From contig CAZGAQ010000035.1 of assembly GCA_964523405.1 (NCBI GenBank), positions 1-59,161 of the forward strand: a stretch of 59,161 nucleotides of DNA, read 5' to 3'. Under the pieces are notes generated by a model. It was given only the letters and a program-made list of their open reading frames with translations. It was not told the origin of the DNA and did no database searches. The translations under genes and the position numbers were made by a program. This document shows positions 15,794 through 24,672 of the stretch, piece by piece (position 1 is the first letter of the stretch; each line of letters starts with the position of its first letter). The DNA is from CAZGAQ01 sp964523405 (GTDB taxonomy: Bacteria > Planctomycetota > Phycisphaerae > UBA1845 > Fen-1342).

Positions 15794-17575
15794 ATGATGA
15801 TCAAGCGCGCTTGGCGGTTGTGCTTGGAGTGCACTGCGGTTGTGTTCTGCGCCGCGCTGATGGCGTCCATGGCACAGGGGCAGTCGCCTTGGGACGGTGC
15901 GGCGGGTTGCCTGCCGTTGCAGGCGAAGGCAGCGTCTACGCCCGTCGCGGCGTCAGGCTTGAATGACATGTTGCAGGTGTCGCCCGCACAGACGACAAGC
16001 GCGCCGCGCACAGCGATCGAGGACCGCGAGGCGACGAGCTCCCTGCCACCCGCAGAGGTTTCCCTGGAGCAGCGGTTGCGCGCGTGGGATGATGCCACGC
16101 GGCGTAATGCACAGCTACAGGTCGAGCTGCCGGCATGCGCGCCGGCCACAGCGGCTGATCGGGCCCGTCAAATCGAGGTACTGTGGAACGCCGGACAATA
16201 CGACTGGGCCATCGCGCAGCTACAGGAGCTCGAGGCCGGGGACACGCCCGTGGCGCTGGGCGTGAGTTGGCGCACGCCGCAACCAGTTGGCGTGGGGCGC
16301 GCATTCGCGGATGTCCGCATCGGCGCGCGCACCGGGGGTGTCTCGACCGGGCTTGATTACGATGCGGTCACCGGAAAGCTCTTTGCCCTGGTACGCTGGG
16401 ACACGGACAACGGTTGGGCGCTGTACGGCTCAAGCACCGATGGAGCGTCCTGGACCGAGTTGTACTTCTGGTCGGCCGGATTGGGCAAGCATGCCGTCGA
16501 CGTGGACCTGGCGGTGGTCAGCAACTACGCGTACGTGGGCTACGTGGCCAGCGACTTTGCCAGCGAGGCGCGGCTGCGCCGGGTGGTTGTCTCGACGGGC
16601 CAGGTGGATAGCACGTACGGCTATCAAGTCGTGTTCGACGGGGGGACCAGCACGATCACGGACGTGGCCCTCGCGTCGAACGCGGACTCTGCCGACAACC
16701 GCGTTTATTACGCCGTGCGGCAAAGCGACAATGCCGTGCGCTTCGCATGGGACATAGCGACCAGCGGAGCTTCGTTCACGGAAGCGTCGCCCCCGGATGC
16801 GGCAGCGGTTGGCGGGCTTGACCTGTGCTGGAATCCCGGCTTTGCATCCTACTACGTCTGGCTTTCCTACATCGGCAGCGATAGCCGGGTCCACGTGCTG
16901 CGGAAGCGCACGAGTGACTGGAGCGAGGCGACCACGGCGCCGTTTGACGGCACCCACAATCGTACGACCGTTTCGGCGTGGGACGACCACGTCATCTGCG
17001 CACACGAGTTGCAGATGACCTATGGCCAGGGCATTCGGTACTTCATCACCCACGATGGCGGCGAAACGTGGGATTACTACAACTACATCGCAGAGCCGCG
17101 CTCCGGAGAAGGACCGTACCAGATGGCCGAGGTGACTGCCCGCGGCGGTGCCGGCACGGCGATTGTGTTCACGCACGAGGTTGGCGAGCCGGACGACGTC
17201 CTGGTGCGCTATCGTCGGAACTATGCGCCGGGACTCTGGCAGGACGCAGCGCGTGTGAACGACAACGACGTGGCGACCGGGTCGTGGACCGCATTGAGCT
17301 GGACGCCGCGCGATACCGGGAGCATCCGCGAGCTCAGCTACGGGCTCATCTACTTCTACGGCACCGTCCCGTACTTCGACCGCTTCCAGCGTTTTCCCGG
17401 CGATTGCGATGACGACGGGGCGCTCGAGATCATGGAGTTTGCGGTGTGCACCGCGTGTATGCTGGGGCCGAACGTGCCCCTGGAGTCCACATGCATCTGC
17501 GCCGACGCGGATGCGGACGCGGATGTGGATCTCGTCGATTTGGCGGCGTTCCAGGTCGCGTTTGGTCTGCCGTAG
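15794..17575 (+). CDS. Exported propeller-like protein with dockerin-like tail
   Basis: The protein has 593 residues from ATG at 15794, preceded by a purine-rich GGGGGGAGAGGAG. It starts with a signal peptide (CLECTAVVFCAALMASMAQG). Residues about 170-530 contain repeated YxAVRQSD-, WDxxTS- and THDGGETWDYY-like segments; the last is an Asp-box (SxDGGxTW) as in sialidase/BNR propellers. No catalytic Arg triad of a true sialidase is evident, so enzyme activity is not claimed. The end (GDCDDDGALEIMEFAVCTAC and DADADADVDLVDLAAFQVAF) resembles two dockerin-type Ca-binding loops. The frame is open further upstream to 15443, but the RBS and signal peptide decide the start. Confidence 0.75.
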   Translation: MMIKRAWRLCLECTAVVFCAALMASMAQGQSPWDGAAGCLPLQAKAASTPVAASGLNDMLQVSPAQTTSAPRTAIEDREATSSLPPAEVSLEQRLRAWDDATRRNAQLQVELPACAPATAADRARQIEVLWNAGQYDWAIAQLQELEAGDTPVALGVSWRTPQPVGVGRAFADVRIGARTGGVSTGLDYDAVTGKLFALVRWDTDNGWALYGSSTDGASWTELYFWSAGLGKHAVDVDLAVVSNYAYVGYVASDFASEARLRRVVVSTGQVDSTYGYQVVFDGGTSTITDVALASNADSADNRVYYAVRQSDNAVRFAWDIATSGASFTEASPPDAAAVGGLDLCWNPGFASYYVWLSYIGSDSRVHVLRKRTSDWSEATTAPFDGTHNRTTVSAWDDHVICAHELQMTYGQGIRYFITHDGGETWDYYNYIAEPRSGEGPYQMAEVTARGGAGTAIVFTHEVGEPDDVLVRYRRNYAPGLWQDAARVNDNDVATGSWTALSWTPRDTGSIRELSYGLIYFYGTVPYFDRFQRFPGDCDDDGALEIMEFAVCTACMLGPNVPLESTCICADADADADVDLVDLAAFQVAFGLP

Positions 17576-17685
17576 GCCACGGTGGTCAGCCCGCCGGTGT
17601 GCAGGTGCAGCGCGACGTGCGGTGCGTGCCGAGAGCGAGCGTGTTGAGCGGGCGGTGCCAGGCGGGGCATGTTGCGCAACAGACG

Positions 17686-17713
17686 TTGCAGCGTGGACGC
17701 CGGGGGGTATGAT
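17686..17713 (+). promoter_or_regulatory. Sigma-70-like promoter for the small Pro-rich protein
   Basis: TTGCAG (17686-17691) is separated by 16 bases from TATGAT (17708-17713), about 85 bases before the ATG at 17799. The -10 is near consensus and the -35 matches in four of six positions. Confidence 0.45.
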
Positions 17714-17798
17714 GCGCAGACGCAGGCCGCCCCACGGGCCGGGGCTGGCCGGTTCGTGACATGTCCAGCGCCCCGTAGACTTTGCACGGAGACAAGCC

Positions 17799-18107
17799 AT
17801 GCGCGCAGTGCTCATGACCGCCGCGATGTTCGCCCTGTGCGGCAGCCTGGTTGTGGCCGCACCAAAGAAGAAACCCCCGCCGCCGCCGCCGCCGCTGCCC
17901 ACGATCACGGTGTGCGGCACGCTCGTCGAGGGCGTGGAGTGCACGCTGTTGGCGGGCGACAACGGCGGGCTGTACCTGGTCAACACGGGTGGCTACCCGG
18001 TTGGCAGCTGCATCTGCGTGACCGGGAAGTACGATGCGCTGTGCGTGTCGTACTGCCAGCAGGGCGACGGGTGCATCTACAACACGACGGTCACCCCCTG
18101 CCCATGA
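17799..18107 (+). CDS. Small exported Pro-rich, Cys-rich protein
   Basis: The product has 102 residues. A signal peptide (MTAAMFALCGSLVVAA) is followed by a basic/polyproline linker (KKKPPPPPPPLP, about 23-34) and a roughly 65-residue domain with eight cysteines (VCGTLVEGVECTLL, GSCICVTGKYDALCVSYC, GCIYNTT, PCP). The paired cysteines suggest a disulfide-stabilised extracellular domain. A GGAG lies shortly before the ATG. I do not recognise the family. It stands alone between the propeller-like gene and the ACT gene. Confidence 0.7.
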   Translation: MRAVLMTAAMFALCGSLVVAAPKKKPPPPPPPLPTITVCGTLVEGVECTLLAGDNGGLYLVNTGGYPVGSCICVTGKYDALCVSYCQQGDGCIYNTTVTPCP

Positions 18108-18308
18108 GCGTATGGCCGCTCACCCGTCGGTGACTTGGGCGACCGTAGGCGGGTCGCCGAGGGCGCGCCGATCGGCGTGCCGCCAGCGGGCGCGGCGCGC
18201 AGACGCGATTTGCCAAGGGCAGCATGCACCGATGTCGCGTTGAGCGCGCCGTCGGCCAGAGGGGTATGCGCGGACCTTTGTCAGCGCAGCCGAGAGCGAG
18301 GGTGTGCC

Positions 18309-18740
18309 ATGGAATTCCAAATCTCGCGCGCCGCGGTGTGGGCCGGGGAACTTGAAGATCGGCCCGGAGCCCTCGCCTCCAAACTTGCCAACCTAATCAT
18401 GATCGCGCAGGCCAACCTGGAGTTCATTGTGGCGCGGCCCGCGCACGAGCGCCCCGGCCGCGGCGTGCTCTTTGTGGCGCCGCTCACGGGACCGGAGCAA
18501 GCCCGTGCCGCTGCGGAATCCGGATTGTCCAGAGCGGAGGGGATGCACGTGGTGCGGTTGTCCGGTCCGGATCGGCCCGGCTTGGCAGCCGGGATTGCCG
18601 GCACCCTCGCCCGCGACGACCTGAACATCGTCGGGGTTTCGGCTGCCGCCGTCGACGGCCGGGTGTTGATGTATCTGCGCTTCGCGAGCGAGCGCGACGC
18701 GGCGGCGGCCGAAGCGGCGTTACGGACGGAGTTGCCGTGA
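18309..18740 (+). CDS. Double-ACT-domain protein
   Basis: The protein has 143 residues from ATG at 18309. The first ACT-like unit spans about 1-70 (WAGELEDRPGALASKLANLI). The second spans about 78-143 (VVRLSGPDRPGLAAGIAGTL, then LNIVGVSAAAVDGRVLMYLR). Each shows the beta-alpha-beta pattern with a DRPG turn that binds small ligands, often amino acids. Two ACT units without a catalytic domain are typical of regulators such as GcvR-like proteins, but the target cannot be told. The frame is open to 18135, but that part lacks protein-like composition. Confidence 0.75.
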   Translation: MEFQISRAAVWAGELEDRPGALASKLANLIMIAQANLEFIVARPAHERPGRGVLFVAPLTGPEQARAAAESGLSRAEGMHVVRLSGPDRPGLAAGIAGTLARDDLNIVGVSAAAVDGRVLMYLRFASERDAAAAEAALRTELP

Positions 18741-18846
18741 ACGCAGGCGCGCCCGCGGTTGACCATGGCGATCCGTGGGGGTGACGTCGGTACAGCCCGC
18801 TGACGCAGCCGCAACATAGGCAGCGGCTGCAGGCCGCACGGGGATC

Positions 18847-18871
18847 GGGAAGCGCCCGGCCTTCGCTTCCC
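18847..18871. terminator. Hairpin between convergent genes
   Basis: GGGAAGCG (18847-18854) pairs with CGCTTCCC (18864-18871) around a 9-base loop. It lies between the ends of the ACT gene and the minus-strand PEP-CTERM gene and could end both. No T tract is seen. Confidence 0.4.
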
Positions 18872-18904
18872 GCTCGCCTGGACGGCCTGCCGTCGGGTTG
18901 CGTC

Positions 18905-19620
18905 CTAGCGGCGCCGCCGGATGCCGAGCATGCTTAACGCCAACAGACGGGCGCTGGCCGGTTCCGGACAGAGGATCACGTTCAGGCTGCCGAGCGACGA
19001 TGCGCCGGCATCAGTGCCCCGCGGGTTGGCGATCTGATAGTTGAAGGACAGAGAATAGCGGTGGCCGGCGACCAGCGGCCCGATGGACGCACCGGTCAGG
19101 TCGCGCTGTACTCGCCGCCGGACTGGCCGAGGTGCAGCACCTCATGCGGCGTGTTCTCGCTGTACTGGTAATGCCGGAACTCCCGCGTGCCGGTTGTCAG
19201 GCCGTCGAAGATGATCTGCATACTGATCCGCTGGCTTCCGGTGAGGGCATGCTGCCCGGAGAGGGCGTAGTAGCTGTCCGCGTCGACTGTGAAGTTCAGT
19301 GAGCCGAAGGCGGAGACCGTGCCCAGCATGCCGTCGCTCAGGTACAACCCGTCGCGATGAAACGCGGTCGTCAGCGTGATGAGATGGCGTGCGATCGTGT
19401 ATGTGGCGGAGCCGCTGGACGCCGCGGTGGCGGCAATGCCAGACTGGCTCGGCGGGTAGTCCGGGCCCTGCGGCGCGGTTACGTAGCGGAAGTCGAACGG
19501 CATACCCTGCTGTGCAATCACCGCCATGGTGTCGCCGTCGAGCGCGACGATGCCGGCAGACGCGGCTGCCAATCCGCAGCCGGCGAGCGCGATCAAGGCT
19601 ATCCCGGGTCTAGCGGTCAT
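18905..19620 (-). pseudogene. PEP-CTERM exported protein, frameshifted
   Basis: From ATG at 19620 the first frame gives 174 residues with a signal peptide (IALIALAGCGLAAASAG) and stops at 19096. One base back, the next frame starts at 19102 with DLTGASIGPLVAGHRYSL and continues SFNYQIANPRGTDAGAS to a PEP-CTERM-like tail (CPEPASARLLALSMLGIRRRR begins there), with a stop at 18905-18907. The two halves join as EYSA|DLTG and together make a typical exported protein of about 239 residues. A single missing G in GCGCGACC near 19100-19105 would explain it. It may be a true mutation, an assembly error, or rarely programmed. Function unknown; the tail implies sorting by an exosortase-like system. Confidence 0.7.
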
Positions 19621-19930
19621 GAATCCTCCGCCGTGCTACAACAGTACGATGGCGTGACGCCGCGTACTCACGCGTGCGTCGCCCACGCCGGACCGCGCGG
19701 TACGTCGGCCGGGGACCGCACCGCAAGGCAGCATGAACACGAGGAGGAACGTCCCCCCGGGACAGCGCCATTGTGAGTGCGCCCCAACTGCCCGACCAGG
19801 GCGCTGTGCCCACTGGGTTCATCCCCCGGCGCGCATCGGGCGCCCGTCACATTTGAACGCGGCAGGCGAAGGCCTGACGGTATGAAGACACGCTCGATTA
19901 GTGAAACCGCTCTAGGACGGCGCGCCCAAG
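19621..19930. other. Intergenic stretch downstream of nusG
   Basis: The 310 bases between nusG and the PEP-CTERM gene hold no gene I can support. In many bacteria rplK would start here; no L11-like sequence is visible on either strand. Confidence 0.6.
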
Positions 19931-20638
19931 CTAGAGCTGCTCGACCTGCCAGTACTCGATTTCGATCGGAGTGGGGCGGCCGAAGATCGTGACGATCACG
20001 CGGACCGTGCCCTTCTGGGTGTTGATCTCGTCGACCGTGCCTTCGAAGTTCTCGAAGGGACCTTCGGTGACCTTGACCTTGTCGCCGACCTTGAAGGCGA
20101 GGTTGGCCAAGCCGGGCTGGGCTTCGGGCTTGATCGCCGCGGCGAGCATCTTCTTGACGTCGTCGAGCGGCATGGGGGAGGGCTTGCCGCCGGAGCCGAT
20201 GAAATCGCCGACGCCGGTGGTTTCCTTGATGACGAACCAGACGTTTTCGGGGATGCGGCCGTCGTCGTCGGTGGCCATTTCGACGAAGACGTAACCGGGG
20301 TAGAGCTTGCGGTGATAGACGCGGGCGGTGCCGCCCTTCATGCGTTTTTCGCGCTGCGTGGGGACGAGGACGCGGCCGACGCGGCCTTCGAGCTGCTCGA
20401 TCTTGACCTTGCGGTCGAGGGCCTCGCGGACCTGGTCTTCCTTGTTGGAGGCGACGCGGAGCACGTACCAGTTCATGCCCGCATGGACGAGCTCCACCGT
20501 TTCCGACTTGGGCGCTTCGTGGTGCGCTTCGGGCGTCTTCGGCGTGTCGGTCGTCTCGGGCATCTTCGCATTCTCCGGCGGCGCGACCGGGGCGGGCCCG
20601 GCCGGGTGGTCGACAGGTTCCCCGGGGCCGGGCGTCAT
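19931..20638 (-). CDS. nusG: Transcription termination/antitermination factor NusG
   Basis: NusG links RNA polymerase to Rho and to the ribosome. The protein has 235 residues: a Pro/Glu-rich N-terminal extension (about 1-55) precedes the NGN domain (MNWYVLRVASNKEDQVREAL, LYPGYVFVEM, WFVIKETTGVGDFIG), and the C-terminal KOW domain has FKVGDKVKVTEGPFENFEG followed by VDEINTQ and VTIFGRPTPIEIEYWQV. The start ATG (20638-20636) shares one base with the secE stop (TAATG), so the two are co-translated. The extension is longer than the roughly 180-residue norm. Confidence 0.95.
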   Translation of the reverse strand: MTPGPGEPVDHPAGPAPVAPPENAKMPETTDTPKTPEAHHEAPKSETVELVHAGMNWYVLRVASNKEDQVREALDRKVKIEQLEGRVGRVLVPTQREKRMKGGTARVYHRKLYPGYVFVEMATDDDGRIPENVWFVIKETTGVGDFIGSGGKPSPMPLDDVKKMLAAAIKPEAQPGLANLAFKVGDKVKVTEGPFENFEGTVDEINTQKGTVRVIVTIFGRPTPIEIEYWQVEQL

Positions 20639-21234
20639 TACTTGTCCCCGCCCAGCAGTGTTCCCAGGAGTGGCACGTTCTTCAGGATGCCGATGGTTCC
20701 GAAGAAGAGCATGAAGGCTGCATCCACAATGGCCAGCACTATACCCAGGGCGAGCACGGTGACGATGACGACCTTGGTGGCGCCCCAGACTTCCTTGCGG
20801 GTGGACCAGTTGACCTTCTTCATCTCGCCCTCGGTGGCGATGAGGAAGTCCACCACGCCGGTGCGGCGGCCCACCACGACAAAGATGCCGTAGATGGCCG
20901 CGACCAGCAGGATGACCGGGATCATCGTCCGGACGACCAGATCGTACGAGCCGAAGCTGTACCCCTGGAGTTCGGTGTAGATCCACTGGGCGCCGCCGAC
21001 GGCCAGTGCACCAGCGCCAATGGCCGTGCCCCAGCGGACGCGGGTGCCTTGTCCGGGCTTGAGGATGCGCAACAGGCCGCCGCCCGGACCCGTGGCGGGC
21101 TCGCGGGCGGCCGGCCGGGCGGCATTGCCGCTGGCCGGGGTGCCGGTCGGCTTATTCTCGTGCTCTTCGTATTCCGACCCGATCGCGGTTCCCACTTTGG
21201 TCTCGCTTTCACTCGAACGTGTCACTTCACACAC
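20638..21234 (-). CDS. secE: Preprotein translocase subunit SecE
   Basis: SecE clamps SecY in the Sec channel of the inner membrane. The protein has 198 residues with a polar 60-residue N-terminus and three probable membrane spans (GAGALAVGGAQWIY; TMIPVILLVAAIYGIFVVV; VVIVTVLALGIVLAIVDAAF). The SecE signature is EMKKVNWSTRKEVWGATKVV. Three spans recall the Escherichia coli form rather than the usual single-span one. The start is uncertain: the frame begins at GTG 21234, and other GTG codons follow within 15 codons. It lies between tRNA-Trp and nusG, the classical order. Confidence 0.93.
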   Translation of the reverse strand: MCEVTRSSESETKVGTAIGSEYEEHENKPTGTPASGNAARPAAREPATGPGGGLLRILKPGQGTRVRWGTAIGAGALAVGGAQWIYTELQGYSFGSYDLVVRTMIPVILLVAAIYGIFVVVGRRTGVVDFLIATEGEMKKVNWSTRKEVWGATKVVIVTVLALGIVLAIVDAAFMLFFGTIGILKNVPLLGTLLGGDK

Positions 21235-21274
21235 CCGGAACGGTGGCCGGACTCGGCCCCGATCGTAACGAGCA

Positions 21275-21348
21275 CAGGAGCGGAGGGACTCGAACCCCCA
21301 ACCTGCTGATTTGGAATCAGCTGCTCTGCCAAATTGAGCTACGCTCCT
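21275..21348 (-). tRNA. tRNA-Trp(CCA)
   Basis: Read on the minus strand it starts AGGAGCG TAGCTCAATTTGG and ends with the matching CGCTCCT plus G. The anticodon arm is CTGAT TCCAAAT CAG-like with anticodon CCA, and the T-arm is GGGGG TTCGAGT CCC-like. It lies between rpmG and secE as in many bacteria. The 3' CCA is not encoded. Confidence 0.93.
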
Positions 21349-21444
21349 AATCAGCGGGCAACGTTCAGCATTCGGCCGTCAAACCGCGCGGGGCGTGCGC
21401 TTGCGTCCCGGTTCGGCAGAGGGCCGGCGGCTGAAGGCGGCCGG

Positions 21445-21612
21445 CTACTTCCGCTTGATCTTGTGCGTGGTCCGCTTCCGCTCGCGCGGGCAGTACTTGA
21501 CCAATTCCAGCTTGGGGACGCCGCCCTGGACGTTCACCGTGGTGCGGTAGTTCAGGTCGTCGCACTCCTTGCACTGGAGCCAGACGGATTCGCGCTTTTG
21601 CGCCTTGGCCAT
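21445..21612 (-). CDS. rpmG: Ribosomal protein bL33
   Basis: This is a 55-residue protein of the large ribosomal subunit. The sequence runs MAKAQKRESVWLQCKECDDL, NYRTTVNVQG, LELVKYCPRERKRTTHK. The first zinc pair CxxC (CKEC) is kept, but the second reads CPRE, so one of the four expected cysteines is replaced by Glu. This is an intermediate between C+ and C- forms. The start at 21612 follows GGGAG; longer upstream frames are not supported. It lies between tuf and tRNA-Trp. Confidence 0.93.
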   Translation of the reverse strand: MAKAQKRESVWLQCKECDDLNYRTTVNVQGGVPKLELVKYCPRERKRTTHKIKRK

Positions 21613-21696
21613 TTCCCAATCTCCCGACGTGGCCCGCGGCGACCCGGGCGGTGGGAGGCCTGCAGCCGCCAACCGCCCGGTCCCGCGTCATGAGCC

Positions 21697-22929
<1,233 letters not shown>

Positions 22930-23055
22930 AGAAAGGTCTCCACTCGTCGCCCGGGCGGGTCAACACCCGGGGTGGCCAGTCGGGGCCACCGTTCCCAAGT
23001 CTGTACTCGTCCTCAACTGCGCGCCCGGTCCCGACACCGACCCGTCGCGTCGAAA

Positions 23056-23127
23056 AGCTGCTGATGGGGATTGAACCCATGACCTCCTCCTTACCAAGGA
23101 GGCGCTCTACCACTGAGCTACAGCAGC
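23056..23127 (-). tRNA. tRNA-Thr(GGT)
   Basis: On the minus strand it reads GCTGCTG TAGCTCAGTGGTA at the 5' end and CAGCAGC plus T at the 3' end. The anticodon arm is CTCCT TGGTAAG GAG-like with anticodon GGT, and the T-arm contains GGGTTCAATCCC. It is the first gene of the tuf transcription unit. Confidence 0.93.
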
Positions 23128-23196
23128 GCTGGCGGGCCAGCGGCCCGACTCCGGCGCATACTCACCTCGCGACCGGTCCAGCGAGCCGGATTGAGC

Positions 23197-23224
23197 ATTG
23201 TAAACCTGCCTCCAGACTTGTCAA
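23197..23224 (-). promoter_or_regulatory. Sigma-70 promoter of the tRNA-Thr-tuf unit
   Basis: On the minus strand TTGACA (23224-23219) is followed after 16 bases by TACAAT (23202-23197). Both boxes are at or near consensus, and an A/T-rich tract (CTATTTTTCC) lies just upstream like an UP element. The -10 box is about 70 bases from the tRNA-Thr 5' end. This is the best promoter in the window and suits a highly expressed block. Confidence 0.8.
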
Positions 23225-23469
23225 AAGGAAAAATAGCGGCCCACAAGCCCCGGACCCGGCGCCCCGGACCGCACCCCGGCAGAGGGGCGTTATGGGACAC
23301 GCCGCGGCGCTGGGGCGCTGGTCCCGGACGACCCGGGCGGCCGCGCAAGTAGTCGCGGGCACTGCGGCGATGTAGCGGCTGGCGGGCTTCCGTCACCCGC
23401 GGTTGGTGCTCGTGGGGCTGAGGCCTGGTGTGTTCGAGGACCGGCGGGAGCGCGTCCGCGCCAGCGAGC

Positions 23470-24672
23470 CTAGGAGCCCGCCAGACCCAGGATCCAAGTG
23501 AGGATGTCGGGGGCGTCCTGGAAGCCGAAGGGGAGGATCGAGTCGTCGACGGCGGCCTTCGAGAACTCCTGCGCCGTCAGAATGCGCTCGTTGTAGGCGG
23601 TCGTATCCATCAGGTCGTTGGGGTCGGCCGTGTGCACCAGCCCCAGCAGGTGGCCGATCTCGTGCGCCACGGTGTTGCCGAGCGCCTGGGCCATCTGCTC
23701 GAACGTGGGCGTGCGCGTGAACGCGCCGCGGTAGCTTTGCGTGAAGACGATCGTGTTGTCGTTGGGATCTTCGTTAAGCGTGTCGATCTGCTCGGAGATG
23801 GCGAAGGCCTGCAGATCGCGTCCGCCGAAGTAGACCGTGGAATGAGGCGCGGTCGGCGTGTCCGTGTCGTCCGAGCTCAGGACGGTCAGGTTGTAAGCGG
23901 TGTAGCGCTCTTCGACGATCTGCTGCACACGCTGCTTGAGCGCGAGCGTTTCTTCCGCCGGCCGGCCGACGTCCGCCGCGCTGAACGCGGGCAGGTTGTA
24001 CGTGCCGACGTTGCGGATCACGATGTTGCTGCCGCCGCGCCAGTTGAGGTACACGATCTGGGCCTCGGGGGCCGGCACGCCGACATCGCGCTGCACGCTG
24101 ATGGCGACCGAGTAGGTGCCCGCCGTCTGGTCGCCCTGGTAGCCGGCGACGGTGACGTAGTAGTTCGGCCGATCGCCGCGAACCACGAGGTCGAGCAGGG
24201 GGTTGAGGTCGCTGCCATCCGCGGCGCGATCATCGTTGAAAGCGATCAGCTCTTCCTGGTCGTCGAACAGCGCCAGGATCGGATCCAGGTTGCCGCCGGT
24301 GCGCTGCACGTCGGCGACGAGGTGATCTCCGGGGGCCAGCCGCCCGAGGGCGTAGACCTTGACGTCGTTGGCGTCCGCGATCGTGCCGGTGAACTCCCGC
24401 GCATTGTCACCGGAACTGAGGATCACCGCCGCGGGTGCAGCCAGGCTGGAGCTCGCGTCTGTGTCCGTGGTCGACGGCGTAGTCGTGGAGTCGGCGGCCT
24501 GCGGGAGGGGACAACCGCAGCACAGGGCCAGCAGCGGCAGGGCCACGACCAGGGCCCAGCGGGAGGCCAGCTCGCGCGGCCGATTCCGGCGGCGCGCGGG
24601 GACAGCGAGGGAGCAATCGGCGGTAGGGTAGTCGCGTTCCGTGACGTTCGGACGTTCCTGCTGCAGACTCAT
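23470..24672 (-). CDS. Metzincin-type metalloprotease lipoprotein (second of two)
   Basis: The protein has 400 residues. A long basic N-terminus leads into a lipoprotein-like signal (WALVVALPLLALCCGC). Residues about 85-190 resemble a PPC (pre-peptidase C-terminal) domain (NAREFTGTIADANDVKVYAL, LDPILALFDDQEELIAFNDD). The catalytic zinc site is HEIGHLLGLVHT (HExxHxxGxxH), followed by a Met-turn-like DLMDTT, as in metzincins. The start chosen is ATG 24672, which overlaps the stop of the upstream paralogue as ATGA; a GTG at 24678 is also possible. It probably acts outside the cytoplasm; substrate unknown. Confidence 0.85.
   Translation of the reverse strand: MSLQQERPNVTERDYPTADCSLAVPARRRNRPRELASRWALVVALPLLALCCGCPLPQAADSTTTPSTTDTDASSSLAAPAAVILSSGDNAREFTGTIADANDVKVYALGRLAPGDHLVADVQRTGGNLDPILALFDDQEELIAFNDDRAADGSDLNPLLDLVVRGDRPNYYVTVAGYQGDQTAGTYSVAISVQRDVGVPAPEAQIVYLNWRGGSNIVIRNVGTYNLPAFSAADVGRPAEETLALKQRVQQIVEERYTAYNLTVLSSDDTDTPTAPHSTVYFGGRDLQAFAISEQIDTLNEDPNDNTIVFTQSYRGAFTRTPTFEQMAQALGNTVAHEIGHLLGLVHTADPNDLMDTTAYNERILTAQEFSKAAVDDSILPFGFQDAPDILTWILGLAGS

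Noticed and set aside
15794..17575. Calling the propeller-like protein a true sialidase
   Set aside because: Asp-box-like segments are present, but the catalytic Arg triad, Tyr and Glu of sialidases were not recognised.
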